A stretch of 64,000 nt of DNA, from the NCBI RefSeq assembly GCF_902498195.1, contig NZ_CABVIY010000003.1, positions 1 through 64,000 of the forward strand. The letters run 5' to 3'. This stretch comes from Pseudomonas fluorescens. Lineage in GTDB: Bacteria > Pseudomonadota > Gammaproteobacteria > Pseudomonadales > Pseudomonadaceae. Numbering within the stretch: position 1 is the first letter of the stretch; the number at the start of each line of letters is the position of its first letter. The notes under the pieces were generated by a model, which searched no databases, was not told where the DNA came from, and saw only the letters and a list, made by a program, of their open reading frames with translations. The translations under genes were made by a program, and so were the position numbers. Positions 17,887-28,839 of the stretch are shown here, piece after piece.

Positions 17887-18663
17887 TCAATATTCGCCAG
17901 CCAGCCTGGAAATCGAGGCTCGGCAGGCCTCCAGTGCCTGGCGAAATTCTTCGGAGCGCATCTGAAAGCGTGAGGTGGGTGCCACAACGGCGACGGCGTG
18001 GGGGCCCATGAACGTCGGGATCAGGATGCTGCAGGCACTGATACCCACCGTGTGTTCCTGGTGATCGGTGGCAAAGCCGCTTTCACGAATCGATACCATC
18101 TCGTTGAGCAGCGATCGGATGTCATGGGTCGAGTCCGTCAGTTTTTCCGGGGATTGGCCCAATACTTCCAGGATCTGTTCGTCGCTCAAGGTCGAGAGCA
18201 GGACTTTGCCATCCGCTGTCGCGTGCATGGGCATCGAACGGCCCATGGGGAACACCACGCGCAATTCACGCTCGGCGATGACCCGGTCAATGACGTTGGT
18301 CTGCTGTCCGCTGATGCATGACAGGGTGACGCTCTCGTTCAGCTCCTGTGACAACTCCTCAAGGGATTTGCGAGCGATCGAGATGATGTCGGTGTGGGTC
18401 TGGTGAATCAGCTGGGCGAGGGCCGGGCCCAGGCGAAATCCGCTGCCGGGCCGAATGGGTTCGACCATGGCCTCCGATTCCAGGGCACTGACGATCCGTT
18501 GCACGGTTGAACGCGCCAACCCGACTTCCTGGGCAATCGCCCCCAGGCTCAAGCCTCGCGGATGGCTACCCAGCACCCGCATCACTGAACAGGCACGGGC
18601 GATGACCTGAATCCCGCCGCTGCGACTTTCGTCCATTTCGTTTTTTTCTTTCGACTCACTCAT
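17887..18663 (-). CDS. IclR-family efflux regulator (TtgV/SrpS-like)
   Basis: A 258-residue IclR regulator. The N-terminal wHTH begins SGGIQVIARACSVMRVLGSHPRGLS-type and includes LARSTVQRIVSALE; the C-terminal effector domain contains AERELRVVFPMG. These segments look very like TtgV, a repressor of solvent efflux pumps released by aromatic effectors. It is divergent from the RND operon across a region with three inverted repeats. Expected role: repression of the pump and of its own operon until an aromatic drug or solvent binds. Confidence 0.9.
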   Translation of the reverse strand: MSESKEKNEMDESRSGGIQVIARACSVMRVLGSHPRGLSLGAIAQEVGLARSTVQRIVSALESEAMVEPIRPGSGFRLGPALAQLIHQTHTDIISIARKSLEELSQELNESVTLSCISGQQTNVIDRVIAERELRVVFPMGRSMPMHATADGKVLLSTLSDEQILEVLGQSPEKLTDSTHDIRSLLNEMVSIRESGFATDHQEHTVGISACSILIPTFMGPHAVAVVAPTSRFQMRSEEFRQALEACRASISRLAGEY

Positions 18664-18739
18664 TTCCTACCTCGAGACCGGCGCGCCTGGTGTGTGGGCT
18701 TCAAGCCATGCAGCAGTTTACAGGCTGGACGGGGGTGTA

Positions 18740-18802
18740 CCGCAATGCGGGTGCTTGCACCACAATGCGGATCGCATTACGATACACCGCATCGCATTGC
18801 GG
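18740..18802. promoter_or_regulatory. Cluster of inverted repeats, likely TtgV-type operator
   Basis: Three related palindromes lie in the divergent region: CCGCAATGCGG at 18740, AATGCGGATCGCATT at 18764 and CCGCATCGCATTGCGG at 18787. They share GCAATGCGG/CGCATT half-sites. TtgV is known to bind a long operator made of intercalated inverted repeats that covers the divergent promoters, which fits this arrangement. Confidence 0.7.
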
Positions 18803-18897
18803 GTCACTCGTTATGTGGTCAACCCCTCTCGACTGCCAATTCCCTTGCCAGCCCCGTGCACTGCAAGGCGTTGGGCGAGCTTTCAAAGGAGTATCAA

Positions 18898-20028
18898 ATG
18901 AATTTCAGACCCTCCCGGCGCCTTGGCTACGCGCTGCCGCTGGCCGCGTTGATCGTGGCTGGCTGCCAGGAACCACAGGACACCGTGGTCCATAAGGTGC
19001 CCGACGTCGGGGTCGTGACCCTCCAGAATGAAGATGTCCTGCTCAGCAGTGACCTTCCGGGGCGTACCAGTGCCTATCGCGTGGCAGAGGTCCGGCCGCA
19101 GGTCAGCGGGATCATCCAGAAGCGTTTTTTCAACGAGGGCGCGCAGGTCAGCAAAGGTCAGCAGCTCTATCAGATCGATCCCGCCAGTTACCAGGCGGCC
19201 GTCGAAAAGGCGCAGGCGAACCTCGACACCACACGTAACCTGGCTGAACGCTACAAGCGTCTGGTGGAGAGCAAGGCAATCAGTCGCCAGCAATACGACG
19301 ATGCCGACGCCAATTTCAGGCAGGCCGCGGCAGAGTTGAAGATGGCCCGGATCAATCTGGAGTACACCCGCGTTCTGGCACCGATCAGCGGGCGGATCAG
19401 CCGTTCGAACATCACGGAAGGGGCGTTGGTCACCACGGGGCAAGTCGACGCACTGGCGTCGATCAATCAACTGGACCCGATCTACGTTGACGTGACCCAG
19501 GCGTCCACTGAAATGCTCAAGCTGCGGCGCGAAATGGCGTCGGGTCAGTTGACCATGGCCGGGCCGGACCAGGTGCAGATCCGGCTCACGCTCGAAGATG
19601 GCTCGGCCTACGAGTTGCCGGGTGCGCTGAAGTTTTCCGAGGTGACGGTCGACCCGAGCACCGGGGCGGTCACCTTGCGCGCTGCATTTCCCAACCCAAA
19701 CGGCATTCTGCTGCCGGGCATGTTCGTCCATGCCCGTCTCACCGAAGGTGTGCGCCAGCAAGCGATCCTGGTACCGCAACAAGGCATCACCCGCGACCTC
19801 AAGGGACAAGCCACCGCGTTGGTGGTCGGTGCCGACAACAAGGCCGAGCTGCGGGAGGTCAAGACCCAGCGCACCCTGGGCAACAAATGGCTGATCGAAT
19901 CCGGCCTGAAGGCGGGTGACCGGGTGATCACCGAGGGCGTGCAACTGGCCAGGCCCGGCCTATCGATCAATCCCGTCCCCGCGAAAAACCTCGACGCCAA
20001 CTCCGCTGTGGTCAGCGCCACCGAGTAG
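18898..20028 (+). CDS. RND efflux periplasmic adaptor (TtgG/SrpA-like)
   Basis: A 376-residue membrane fusion lipoprotein. The signal peptide ends LIVAGC, with the lipidated Cys23. Then come a lipoyl half-motif ([34 protein letters not shown]), an alpha hairpin ([19 protein letters not shown]) and barrel domains. It links the inner-membrane pump to the outer-membrane channel. The start at 18898 is fixed by AAAGGAGTATCAA; the frame is open further upstream, but that part covers the operator. Confidence 0.94.
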   Translation: MNFRPSRRLGYALPLAALIVAGCQEPQDTVVHKVPDVGVVTLQNEDVLLSSDLPGRTSAYRVAEVRPQVSGIIQKRFFNEGAQVSKGQQLYQIDPASYQAAVEKAQANLDTTRNLAERYKRLVESKAISRQQYDDADANFRQAAAELKMARINLEYTRVLAPISGRISRSNITEGALVTTGQVDALASINQLDPIYVDVTQASTEMLKLRREMASGQLTMAGPDQVQIRLTLEDGSAYELPGALKFSEVTVDPSTGAVTLRAAFPNPNGILLPGMFVHARLTEGVRQQAILVPQQGITRDLKGQATALVVGADNKAELREVKTQRTLGNKWLIESGLKAGDRVITEGVQLARPGLSINPVPAKNLDANSAVVSATE

Positions 20029-20060
20029 CGCATGCGCTGCTTACGTTCAAGGTAATACCT

Positions 20061-23000
20061 ATGGCTAACTTCTTTATCAATCGGCCGATTTTTGCCTGGG
20101 TGATCGCTATCGTGATCATGCTCGCCGGCGCGTTGTCGATTCTCAAATTGCCGGTCAATCAGTACCCGAACATTGCCGCCCCGGCGGTGATCATCACCGT
20201 GACCTACCCCGGCGCATCGGCGCAAACGGTGCAAGACACCGTGGTGCAGGTGATCGAGCAGCAACTCAACAACTTGGATGGCCTGCGCTACCTCTCTTCG
20301 GAAAGTAACAGCGATGGCAGCACCAACATCATCGTGACCTTCGACCAGGGTACCAATGCGGACATTGCCCAGGTGCAAGTGCAGAACAAACTGCAACTGG
20401 CGACACCGCTCCTGCCGCAAGAAGTGCAGAAGCAGGGGCTGCGGGTCGCCAAATACCAGGTCAATTTCATGCTGATCGTGGGCCTCTATTCCGAAGACGG
20501 GTCCATGGACGACTTCGACATCGGCAACTACATCGTCTCCAACATGAAAGACCCGATCACCCGCACCAAGGGGGTCGGTGACTTCCTGATGCTGGGGGCC
20601 CAGTACGCCATGCGTATTTGGGTTGATCCACAAAAACTGAACAGCTACCAATTGACCTCCCAGGATGTCATCGACGCGGTACAAGCGGAGAACGTGCAAA
20701 TCTCCTCTGGCTCGCTTGGCGGATTGCCCACCCATAAAGGGGTGCAGTTGAACGCGACGATTCTCGGGAAGTCGCGAATGAAAACCGCCGAGGAGTTCCG
20801 CGAGATCCTGCTCAAGGTCAATCCGGATGGCTCACAAGTGCGGGTCAAGGATGTGGCGGAGGTTGGGCTCGGCTCCGAAAACTTCTCGATCTCCGGCACC
20901 TACAACGGCAAGCCTGCCGCCGCACTGGCATTGCGCCTGGCGACCGGTGCCAACTTGCTGGACACGGTCAAAGGCGTCCGGCAAACCGTCGCCGAACTGG
21001 AACCGTACTTTCCCAAGGGCTTGAAGGTAGTGTTCCCCTATGACACTTCGCCTGTGGTGGGCGCGTCCATTCACGAGGTCGTGAAAACACTGTTCGAGGG
21101 CATCCTGCTGGTGTTCCTGGTGATGTACCTGTTCATGCAGAACATCCGCGCCACGCTGATTCCGACCCTGGCTGTCCCGGTGGTATTGCTGGGGACGTTC
21201 GGCATCCTCGCGGCCTTTGGTTTCACCATCAATACGCTGACGATGTTCGGCATGGTGTTGGCGATTGGCCTGCTGGTGGACGACGCCATTGTCGTGGTGG
21301 AGAACGTTGAGCGGGTGATGTCTGAAGAGGGCTTGTCACCCCGGGAGGCCACGCGCAAATCCATGGTGCAGATCCAGGGCGCACTGGTCGGTATCGCGCT
21401 GGTGTTGAGCGCGGTGTTTGTACCGATGGCCTTCTTCGGCGGCGCGACAGGCATCATCTATCGGCAGTTCTCGGTCACCATTGTCTCGGCCATGGCACTC
21501 TCGGTACTGGTGGCGCTGGTGTTTACCCCGGCCTTGTGCGCGACCATTCTCAAGCCCATCGATGCCGATCACCATCACAAGAAAGGCTTCTTTGGCTGGT
21601 TCAACCGCAGCTTCGATCGCGGTGCCGAGCGCTACAAAAACGGTGTGGCAACCATCGCCCGGCGCAAAGGGCTGTTCCTGGTGATTTACCTGCTGATCGT
21701 CGGTGCCATGGCCTGGCTGTTTCCACAGATTCCAACGGCGTTCCTGCCGGACGAGGATCAAGGCACGATGGTGGTCCAGGTGCAAATGCCGCCCAACACC
21801 AGCGCCGGCAGAACACAAGCGGTGCTGGATGAAATTCGCGGCTACCTGATGGAGCACGAAGGTGATGTCCTGGAATCGGCGTACACGGTCAACGGCTTCA
21901 ACTTTGCCGGGCGCGGGCAGAACTCCGGGATGTTGTTCATCGGCTTGAAACCCTGGGAAGAGCGGGAGGGGAAAGACACCTCGATCTTTTCCTTCACCCA
22001 ACGTTTGCAGGCGCGCATCTCGCAAATCAAGGACGGCACGGCAATCGCCATCGTACCGCCCGCCATCCTTGAAATGGGCAACGCCAAAGGCTTCGACATG
22101 TTCCTCCAGGATCGTACGGGCCTGGGCCACGAGACCCTGATGGCGGCGCGTAACCAGTTCCTGGAACTGGCCGCCCGAGACCCTGTGCTGATGAACGTGC
22201 GCCCCAACGGATTGAACGACGAACCGCAATATCAGGTGGTCATCGACAATGAAAAGGCGCGGGCGCTGCAGGTCAGCATCAGCGACATCAACAACACCAT
22301 GAGTACAGCGTGGGGTTCTGCCTACGTGAACGATTTTATTGATCGTGGTCGGGTCAAGAAGGTGTACGTGCAAGGCGAAATCGACTCGAGGATCTCTCCT
22401 GACGATTTCGAGAAGTGGTACGTGCGCAATGCCCGAGGTGAGATGGTGAAGTTCTCGTCGTTTGCCAGCGGTTACTGGACTTATGGCTCACCGAAACTTG
22501 AGCGCTATAACGGTATTCCCGCGGTGGAAATCATGGGCGAGCCGGCGAGTGGCTACAGTTCGGGAGACGCGATGCAGGCGGTAGAGCGCATCGTCAAGCA
22601 ACTGCCTGACGGCATCGGTGTGCAGTTCACCGGCATTTCCTATGAGGAGCGCCTCTCCGGTTCGCAGGCGCCGGCGCTCTACGCCATTTCGGTATTGATC
22701 GTTTTTCTGTGCCTGGCCGCGCTCTATGAGAGTTGGTCGGTGCCGGTCTCGGTGATCATGGTCGTACCCCTGGGAGTCATTGGCGCCGTGTTGGCGACGC
22801 TGATGCGCGGGCTGTCCAATGACGTGTTCTTCCAGGTCGGACTGCTGACCACCGTGGGATTGTCAGCGAAAAACGCGATCCTCATCGTCGAGTTCGCCAA
22901 GGCCTTGCACGAAGAGCATGGCAAACCCCTGCTGGAAGCCGCGGTAGAGGCTGCGCGCCTGCGTTTGCGGCCGATCATCATGACCTCACTGGCGTTCATG

Positions 23001-23201
23001 CTCGGCGTATTGCCCCTGGCGATCTCCAATGGCGCCGGCTCCGGCAGCCAGCACTCGATCGGCACCGGTGTGATCGGCGGGATGATTACCGCGACCTTCC
23101 TGGCGATCTTTTTCGTGCCGATGTTTTACGTGGTGATCTGCCGGTTGTTCGTTAAACAGAAACCTGGCCCGGTGCAGGCGCTTGAAGGAGAGCGAGCATG
23201 A
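20061..23201 (+). CDS. RND efflux pump, HAE1 family (TtgH/SrpB-like)
   Basis: A 1046-residue, full-length HAE1 pump. TM1 is [17 protein letters not shown]; the proton relay pair is seen in [16 protein letters not shown] in TM4, and the relay Lys in [14 protein letters not shown] in TM10. Two large periplasmic loops follow TM1 and TM7. It exports hydrophobic drugs or solvents by proton antiport in complex with the adaptor and channel encoded on either side. It starts 32 bp after the adaptor gene. The assignment to the TtgH/SrpB group rests on the neighbouring regulators; TtgB/MexB types are the alternative. Confidence 0.95.
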   Translation: MANFFINRPIFAWVIAIVIMLAGALSILKLPVNQYPNIAAPAVIITVTYPGASAQTVQDTVVQVIEQQLNNLDGLRYLSSESNSDGSTNIIVTFDQGTNADIAQVQVQNKLQLATPLLPQEVQKQGLRVAKYQVNFMLIVGLYSEDGSMDDFDIGNYIVSNMKDPITRTKGVGDFLMLGAQYAMRIWVDPQKLNSYQLTSQDVIDAVQAENVQISSGSLGGLPTHKGVQLNATILGKSRMKTAEEFREILLKVNPDGSQVRVKDVAEVGLGSENFSISGTYNGKPAAALALRLATGANLLDTVKGVRQTVAELEPYFPKGLKVVFPYDTSPVVGASIHEVVKTLFEGILLVFLVMYLFMQNIRATLIPTLAVPVVLLGTFGILAAFGFTINTLTMFGMVLAIGLLVDDAIVVVENVERVMSEEGLSPREATRKSMVQIQGALVGIALVLSAVFVPMAFFGGATGIIYRQFSVTIVSAMALSVLVALVFTPALCATILKPIDADHHHKKGFFGWFNRSFDRGAERYKNGVATIARRKGLFLVIYLLIVGAMAWLFPQIPTAFLPDEDQGTMVVQVQMPPNTSAGRTQAVLDEIRGYLMEHEGDVLESAYTVNGFNFAGRGQNSGMLFIGLKPWEEREGKDTSIFSFTQRLQARISQIKDGTAIAIVPPAILEMGNAKGFDMFLQDRTGLGHETLMAARNQFLELAARDPVLMNVRPNGLNDEPQYQVVIDNEKARALQVSISDINNTMSTAWGSAYVNDFIDRGRVKKVYVQGEIDSRISPDDFEKWYVRNARGEMVKFSSFASGYWTYGSPKLERYNGIPAVEIMGEPASGYSSGDAMQAVERIVKQLPDGIGVQFTGISYEERLSGSQAPALYAISVLIVFLCLAALYESWSVPVSVIMVVPLGVIGAVLATLMRGLSNDVFFQVGLLTTVGLSAKNAILIVEFAKALHEEHGKPLLEAAVEAARLRLRPIIMTSLAFMLGVLPLAISNGAGSGSQHSIGTGVIGGMITATFLAIFFVPMFYVVICRLFVKQKPGPVQALEGERA

Positions 23202-24607
23202 AAACATTTCGTCGCAATGCCGCGCTGACGTGGGTATTGATGAGCGTGGGCGGCTGCTCGCTGATTCCCCACTATCAGCGGCCCGAGGCACCGGTGGACA
23301 GCACCTGGACGGTGCCTGTCGAAAAGCAGGCAGCCGGCGCGGAGCGGGTGACCTGGCAGGCCTTTTTCCACGATGAGCCGTTGCGTCAGTTGATTGCCCA
23401 GGCTTTGGACAATAACCGCGATGTGCGCGTGGCGGCATTGAACATCGAGAAAGCCCAGGCTCAGTACCGGATCAGCCGTTCGCAAACGCTGCCCTCCATC
23501 GAGGCCTCGGGCTCCGGCACGGCACAGCGCTTGCCCGGTGACGTGGCGCCCAACGGCTCGACCGGCGTCAGCCATCAATACACTGCCGGCATCGGGTTCA
23601 CTGCCTATGAGCTGGATTTCTTCGGCCGGGTCGACAGCCTCAATCAGCAAGCCCTGGAAGGTTACCTGGGCACCCTTGAGGCGCAGCGTAGTGTCAGGCT
23701 GGCGCTGATTGCCCAGGTCGCGACGGCGTATTACCAGCTGCAGGCCGATCAGCAACTGTTGGCGATTGCCCGGCAAACGTTGACCAGCCAGCAGAGCAGT
23801 TATGAGCTGGTGCTCAACCGTTACCGCATGGACGTCGCCACCGAGCTGGACTTGAGTCAGGCAGAAAGCACGGTGCGCACGGCCGAGGCCAGTCAGGCGC
23901 AATATTCCAGGGCGGTGGAGCAGGACAAAAATGCGTTGGTACTGCTGGTGGGCAAGCCGTTGTCGACACAACAGTTCCCGGCTGTCCAGCTGGATACGGT
24001 GAGTGTGGAGGGCGAGCTGGCGGTGGGCCTTCCGTCCGATCTGTTGACCTGGCGACCGGACATCCTCGCCGCCGAGCACGCCTTGAAAGCGGCCAATGCC
24101 AACATCGGTGCGGCAAGGGCCGCGTTCTTTCCGAGCATCCAGCTGACCGCGTCGAGCGGGGCCGCCAGCGCCGATCTCGGCCAGCTGTTTGCAGGCGGGC
24201 AGGGTGCCTGGACGTTCGTGCCGTCGATCAACCTGCCGATTTTCAACCACGGACGCAATCAGGCCACGCTTGACGTGGCCAAGGTACAGGCGTCGATCGA
24301 GGTGGCCAATTACCAGAAGGCCATTCAGGTGGCATTCCGGGAGGTGTCCGATACCTTGGTCGCACGTGAGTCACTCGACATTCAGGTCAAGGCCGAAAGC
24401 CAATTGGTCCAGGCCAATGCCCGCAGCTATCGCCTGGCTGAAAGCCGATATCAGGAGGGCGTGGACACCTACCTCAATACTCTGGATTCCCAGCGCAACC
24501 TCTACAGTGCCCAGCAAACGCTGGTACTGACCCGGTTGTCGCGCATCAACAACCTGGTCTTGCTGTACAAGGCGCTGGGTGGCGGGGAAGCGGTAGGCGG
24601 CAGTTAA
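23198..24607 (+). CDS. RND outer-membrane channel, OprM family (TtgI/SrpC-like)
   Basis: A 469-residue outer-membrane efflux lipoprotein. The signal peptide has a lipobox ending VGGC (Cys20), followed by [13 protein letters not shown]. Two TolC-type repeats are seen ([25 protein letters not shown] and [32 protein letters not shown] regions). The start overlaps the pump stop by 4 bp (ATGA), so translation is coupled. It completes the tripartite pump. Confidence 0.95.
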   Translation: MKTFRRNAALTWVLMSVGGCSLIPHYQRPEAPVDSTWTVPVEKQAAGAERVTWQAFFHDEPLRQLIAQALDNNRDVRVAALNIEKAQAQYRISRSQTLPSIEASGSGTAQRLPGDVAPNGSTGVSHQYTAGIGFTAYELDFFGRVDSLNQQALEGYLGTLEAQRSVRLALIAQVATAYYQLQADQQLLAIARQTLTSQQSSYELVLNRYRMDVATELDLSQAESTVRTAEASQAQYSRAVEQDKNALVLLVGKPLSTQQFPAVQLDTVSVEGELAVGLPSDLLTWRPDILAAEHALKAANANIGAARAAFFPSIQLTASSGAASADLGQLFAGGQGAWTFVPSINLPIFNHGRNQATLDVAKVQASIEVANYQKAIQVAFREVSDTLVARESLDIQVKAESQLVQANARSYRLAESRYQEGVDTYLNTLDSQRNLYSAQQTLVLTRLSRINNLVLLYKALGGGEAVGGS

Positions 24608-24642
24608 CAGCAGCGACTGATTCAACAACCGGTTTCCTCCTT

Positions 24643-24677
24643 GGCCCATGATCGATTTTTTGTCATGGGCCTTTTTT
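24643..24677 (+). terminator. Terminator of the RND operon
   Basis: A 9-bp perfect stem GGCCCATGA/TCATGGGCC is followed by six Ts. It separates the efflux operon from the mmsA-like gene. Confidence 0.92.
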
Positions 24678-24825
24678 GTGCTGTGGCATTCGCCCAGGGT
24701 AAATCCTGCCCATGGATTGTTCGCCACCGTGAACAATCAATTCAGGTTATTGCCGTAGTCAGGGCGACAGCGTCTGCCTACTGTAGGGGTGAAATTCACA
24801 TTCATTCATCGCAGCGAGACCTGTC

Positions 24826-26349
24826 ATGTCCCATGTTAGCGACAACAAAGAAATCGCCCAGTACATCCACGGCGCCCACGTCGTCGGCAGCGGTGCACGC
24901 ACTCAACCCATTTACAATCCGGCCACCGGCGCCATCACTAACCATGTGCGCCTGGGCAATACCCAGGACGTAGACGCCGCCGTGGCGTCCGCCGAGGCGG
25001 CGTTTCCCGCCTGGTCGAACACGCCGCCCATTCGCCGCGCCCGGGTATTGTTCAAATTTCTGGAACTGTTGAATCAGCACAAAGACGAACTGGCGCACCT
25101 GATCACGGCCGAACATGGCAAGGTCTTCACCGATGCCCAGGGCGAAGTGGCCCGTGGTATCGACATCGTTGAGTTCTCGTGTGGCATTCCGCAGTTGCTC
25201 AAGGGCGACTTCTCCGACCAGGTCTCCACCAACATGGACAACTGGACACTGCGCCAACCCCTGGGTGTCGTTGCCGGCATCACGCCTTTCAACTTCCCGG
25301 TGATGGTGCCGATGTGGATGTTCCCGGTGGCGATCGCGGCGGGCAACACCTTTATTCTCAAGCCAAGCCCGACCGATCCCAGCGCCAGCCTGTTCATGGC
25401 TGATCTGCTGAAGCAGGCCGGTCTGCCTGACGGCGTGTTCAACGTGGTGCAAGGCGACAAAGAGGCGGTTGATGCGCTACTGGTGCACCCGGATGTGAAA
25501 GCCGTGTCCTTCGTCGGCTCCACGCCGATTGCCAACTACATCTACGAGACCGGTGCTCGCCACGGCAAACGCGTGCAAGCCCTGGGCGGCGCGAAGAACC
25601 ACATGGTGGTCATGCCTGATGCTGACGTCGATCAGGTGGTCGACGCACTGATCGGCGCGGGCTATGGCTCGGCCGGCGAACGTTGCATGGCGATCTCGGT
25701 GGCCGTGCTGGTGGGCGACGTGGCTGACAAAGTCATGCCAAAACTGCTGGAACGCACCAAGGCGCTGAAGGTGCTCAACGGCAGCAACCTGGCGGCGGAA
25801 ATGGGCCCGATTGTCACGCCAGCGGCCCATGCCCGTATCACCGGTTACATCGAGCAAGGCATCAAGGAAGGCGCGCAATTGCTCGTCGATGGCCGTGATT
25901 TCAACAGTGCCGACGCTGGCGAAGGGTGCGAGGAAGGCTTCTGGATGGGCGGCACGCTGTTCGACCACGTCACCCCGGACATGCGCATCTACAAAGAGGA
26001 AATCTTCGGCCCCGTGCTGGCCTGCATGCGCGTGCCTGATTTCGCCACCGCCGTGCAATTGGTCAATGACCACGAGTTCGGCAACGGCGTGGCCTGCTTC
26101 ACCCGTGATGGCAATGTCGCGCGCGAGTTCAGCCGGCGTATCCAGGTCGGCATGGTTGGCATCAACGTGCCGATTCCGGTGCCGATGGCCTGGCAAGGTT
26201 TCGGCGGCTGGAAAAAGAGCCTGTTTGGTGACATGCATGCTTACGGAGAGGAAGGCGTGCGCTTCTACACCAAACAGAAATCCATCATGCAACGCTGGCC
26301 GGAAAGCATCGGCAAAGGCGCCGAGTTCGCGATGCCAACTGCGAAATAA
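24826..26349 (+). CDS. mmsA: Malonate/methylmalonate semialdehyde dehydrogenase (CoA-acylating), MmsA/DddC
   Basis: A 507-residue aldehyde dehydrogenase of the MmsA family. The catalytic Cys287 lies in GSAGERCMA, and [15 protein letters not shown] and [23 protein letters not shown] are characteristic of the CoA-acylating branch. Reaction: (methyl)malonate semialdehyde + CoA + NAD+ to acetyl-CoA or propionyl-CoA + CO2. No mmsB or valine genes are adjacent. Instead acuR, a GMC dehydrogenase, a CoA transferase and an enoyl-CoA hydratase follow, as in the Halomonas acrylate/DMSP cluster, where this enzyme is DddC. The terminator upstream and about 150 bp of leader suggest its own promoter. Confidence 0.9.
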   Translation: MSHVSDNKEIAQYIHGAHVVGSGARTQPIYNPATGAITNHVRLGNTQDVDAAVASAEAAFPAWSNTPPIRRARVLFKFLELLNQHKDELAHLITAEHGKVFTDAQGEVARGIDIVEFSCGIPQLLKGDFSDQVSTNMDNWTLRQPLGVVAGITPFNFPVMVPMWMFPVAIAAGNTFILKPSPTDPSASLFMADLLKQAGLPDGVFNVVQGDKEAVDALLVHPDVKAVSFVGSTPIANYIYETGARHGKRVQALGGAKNHMVVMPDADVDQVVDALIGAGYGSAGERCMAISVAVLVGDVADKVMPKLLERTKALKVLNGSNLAAEMGPIVTPAAHARITGYIEQGIKEGAQLLVDGRDFNSADAGEGCEEGFWMGGTLFDHVTPDMRIYKEEIFGPVLACMRVPDFATAVQLVNDHEFGNGVACFTRDGNVAREFSRRIQVGMVGINVPIPVPMAWQGFGGWKKSLFGDMHAYGEEGVRFYTKQKSIMQRWPESIGKGAEFAMPTAK

Positions 26350-26403
26350 AGCGAGTGCTTGAGCGAGGGGGATGGGTGGGTGAGAAAATCGATTGATTTA
26401 TTA

Positions 26404-26417
26404 AGACGATCAGTCTA
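26404..26417. promoter_or_regulatory. Candidate AcuR operator 1 (autoregulatory)
   Basis: AGACGATCAGTCT is an inverted repeat (AGAC-5-GTCT) 12 bp upstream of the TetR-type gene. Its core ACGATCAGTCTA recurs with one change upstream of the GMC dehydrogenase at 27089-27100. Confidence 0.65.
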
Positions 26418-26428
26418 TTAGTTGTCGC

Positions 26429-27064
26429 ATGACGAACATTATCGCTCCCCCTCGCAAGCGCGGTCGCCCGGCCAAAGCCATGGGCGACCACCGGGAAACC
26501 CGTGAAACCCTGTGCCGTGCTGGCGTTGCCGCGCTGACGGAGAAAGGGTTTTCAGCCACCGGCATCGACGAGATCCTGAAGTCAGTCGGTGTGCCCAAAG
26601 GCTCTTTCTATCACTTCTTCGCCAGCAAGGAAGCGTACGGCAGTGAACTGATCACGCTGTACGCCCGCTACTTCGTGCGCAAGCTGGATCGCTTTCTGCT
26701 CGACGAAGGCCTGACCCCGCTCAAGCGCATCGAGGCCTTTTGCGAAGAGGCCGAGCGCGGGATGCAGCGCTTCGATTTCCGCCGAGGTTGCCTCGTCGGT
26801 AATTTGGGACAGGAGATGGGCGCGTTGCCGGAGTCCTTTCGCGCGCAATTGACCAACGTCCTGCTGGATTGGCAGGCCCGGTTCGAGCGCTGCCTGGAGG
26901 AAGCCAAGGCGGTGGGTGAATTGCGCGAGGAGGCGGACAGCGCGCGCCTGGCGGCGTTTTTCTGGATTGGCTGGGAAGGTGCGGTGCTACGCGCCAAGCT
27001 TGAGCGAAACGGCGAACCGCTAAGGGTATTCGCCGACCTGTTTCTGATGAGCCTGAGGTCTTAG
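26429..27064 (+). CDS. acuR: TetR-family regulator, AcuR-like
   Basis: A 211-residue TetR protein. A basic N-terminus (APPRKRGRPAKA) precedes the HTH (TGIDEILKSVGVPKGSFYHFF), and the C-terminal region has RRGCLVGNLGQEMG, a pattern of AcuR-type regulators that respond to acrylate or its CoA ester. The operator-like repeats just before it and before the next gene suggest that it represses itself and the dddA-acuN-acuK series. The ATG at 26429 lacks a clear ribosome binding site. The AcuR assignment is by resemblance plus gene context. Confidence 0.75.
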   Translation: MTNIIAPPRKRGRPAKAMGDHRETRETLCRAGVAALTEKGFSATGIDEILKSVGVPKGSFYHFFASKEAYGSELITLYARYFVRKLDRFLLDEGLTPLKRIEAFCEEAERGMQRFDFRRGCLVGNLGQEMGALPESFRAQLTNVLLDWQARFERCLEEAKAVGELREEADSARLAAFFWIGWEGAVLRAKLERNGEPLRVFADLFLMSLRS

Positions 27065-27086
27065 GCTCTTTTTTTTCACCTTTTAT

Positions 27087-27101
27087 ATACGATCGGTCTA
27101 A
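27087..27101. promoter_or_regulatory. Candidate AcuR operator 2 (dddA promoter)
   Basis: ATACGATCGGTCTAAT shares the core ACGATC(A/G)GTCTA with the site at 26404-26417 and lies about 47 bp before the GMC dehydrogenase start, in an AT-rich promoter-like stretch after the acuR stop. Confidence 0.62.
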
Positions 27102-27147
27102 TTAATATGGAAGCCTGTGAATCGTTCGTGAGAAGTGAGGCGTCCCA

Positions 27148-28815
27148 ATGAGTGAGCCAACTTTCGACTACATCATCATCGGTGCCGGCACCGCCGGTTG
27201 CCTGCTGGCCAACCGGCTCAGCGCCGATCCCACGCACCGCGTCCTGCTGCTTGAAGCCGGCGGCCCGGACAACTACCCGTGGATTCACATCCCCGTGGGC
27301 TACCTGTATTGCATCGATAACCCGCGCACCGACTGGCGCTTCCGGACCGCCCCGTCGGCCGGCCTCAATGGCCGCGAATTGCTCTATCCACGGGGCAAGA
27401 CACTGGGCGGAAGCTCAAGCATCAACGGCATGATCTACATGCGTGGCCAGGCTCAGGACTACGATCACTGGGCCAGCGTCACCGGCGATGACGCGTGGAA
27501 TTGGCAAGCCTGCCTGAAGGACTTCCGTGCCCACGAGGACCACTATCGCCTCGATGCCGCCATCGCCGAAGGCGAAAACAGCCAGGCGGCGCGCTTCCGG
27601 ACCCTGCACAGCAACGGCGGTGAGTGGCGCGTTGAAAAACAGCGCCTGCGCTGGGACATCCTCGATGCCTTTGCCAAGGCTGCCGAGCAGGCGGGCATTG
27701 CGGCGACCGATGACTTCAACGGCGGCGACAACCGCGGTGTCGGTTACTTCGACGTCAATCAGCGCAGCGGCTGGCGCTGGAACGCCTCGAAGGCGTTTCT
27801 GCGGCCGATCCTCAAACAACGCCAGAACCTCACGGTGTGGACGGGCGCGCAAGTCGCCCGCCTGCGGTTTGAACAGCGTGATGACGGGCAGACCCTGTGC
27901 TGCGGCGTCGAACTGATTCATCAGGGCCAGCACCGTAGCGTCCGGGCCCGGCGCGAAGTGGTGCTCAGCGCCGGCGCCATCGGCAGCCCGCAGTTGTTGC
28001 AGCTTTCGGGTATCGGCGATGCCGCCTTGCTGAACGATCACCAGATCCCGGTGGTGCGGCATTTGCCGGGCGTGGGGGCCAACCTGCAGGACCATTTGCA
28101 GATCCGTTCGGTCTACAAGGTGCAAGGGGCGTCGACCCTCAACACCCAGGCGACCACGTTGCTGGGCAAGGCCGCGATTGCCCTGGAGTACGCGCTCAAA
28201 CGCAGTGGACCCATGAGCATGGCGCCTTCGCAGTTGGGCATCTTCACCAGCAGCGATGAGTCCTATGCGCACCCCAATCTGCAATACCACGTGCAACCCT
28301 TGAGCCTGGAAGCGTTCGGACAACCCCTGCACGCGTTCCCCGCCATTACCGCCAGCGTCTGCAACATCCACCCGACCAGTCGCGGCACGGTGTCGATTCG
28401 CAGCGCGGATTTTCGCGATGCCCCGATCATTGCCCCCGACTACCTGAGCACCGACGAAGACCGTCGAGTGGCGGCCGATTCGCTGCGGCTGACCCGGCGC
28501 ATCGCTGCACAGCCGGCGATGGAGCGCTTCAGCCCCGTGGAATACAAACCGGGCGTCCAGTACCAGACCGATGAGCAACTGGCGCGCCTGGCCGGCGACA
28601 TCGGCTCGACGATTTTCCATCCGGTGGGCACGGCGAAAATGGGCAAGGCCACCGATCCGATGGCCGTCGTCGACAGCCATCTGCGCGTGCACGGCATCCA
28701 CGGCTTGCGCGTCGTCGATGCGAGCGTCATGCCGACCATCACCGGCGGCAACACCAACAGCCCGACGCTGATGATCGCGGAGAAAGCCGCACGCTGGATC
28801 ATCGCCGGTCTCTAA
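27148..28815 (+). CDS. dddA: GMC-family alcohol dehydrogenase, probable 3-hydroxypropionate dehydrogenase (DddA/HpdH-like)
   Basis: A 555-residue FAD-linked GMC oxidoreductase: N-terminal IIIGAGTAGCLLANRLS, the GMC signature GKTLGGSSSINGMIYMRG, and C-terminal active-site His in FHPVGTAKMG with final NTNSPTLMIAEKAA. By sequence alone it would be called choline-dehydrogenase-like. Neighbours favour oxidation of 3-hydroxypropionate to malonate semialdehyde, as for DddA in Halomonas and HpdH in Pseudomonas 3-hydroxypropionate degraders. GAGG precedes the ATG. It heads the probable operon with the CoA transferase (24 bp gap) and hydratase. Confidence 0.78.
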   Translation: MSEPTFDYIIIGAGTAGCLLANRLSADPTHRVLLLEAGGPDNYPWIHIPVGYLYCIDNPRTDWRFRTAPSAGLNGRELLYPRGKTLGGSSSINGMIYMRGQAQDYDHWASVTGDDAWNWQACLKDFRAHEDHYRLDAAIAEGENSQAARFRTLHSNGGEWRVEKQRLRWDILDAFAKAAEQAGIAATDDFNGGDNRGVGYFDVNQRSGWRWNASKAFLRPILKQRQNLTVWTGAQVARLRFEQRDDGQTLCCGVELIHQGQHRSVRARREVVLSAGAIGSPQLLQLSGIGDAALLNDHQIPVVRHLPGVGANLQDHLQIRSVYKVQGASTLNTQATTLLGKAAIALEYALKRSGPMSMAPSQLGIFTSSDESYAHPNLQYHVQPLSLEAFGQPLHAFPAITASVCNIHPTSRGTVSIRSADFRDAPIIAPDYLSTDEDRRVAADSLRLTRRIAAQPAMERFSPVEYKPGVQYQTDEQLARLAGDIGSTIFHPVGTAKMGKATDPMAVVDSHLRVHGIHGLRVVDASVMPTITGGNTNSPTLMIAEKAARWIIAGL

Positions 28816-28839
28816 TCCATCCAAATAGGAAACAACATT

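Noticed and set aside
18694..18897. N-terminal extension of the efflux adaptor
   Set aside because: It would run through the operator region; the ATG at 18898 has AAAGGAG and starts a proper lipoprotein signal peptide.
21336..22373. A 345-codon minus-strand frame inside the RND pump gene
   Set aside because: Antisense shadow of a conserved pump; His- and Val-rich without domain features.
24826..26349. Valine catabolism (mmsAB) as the role of the MmsA gene
   Set aside because: No mmsB, acyl-CoA dehydrogenase or valine genes are adjacent, and the neighbours fit acrylate/3-hydroxypropionate better; dual use is still possible.
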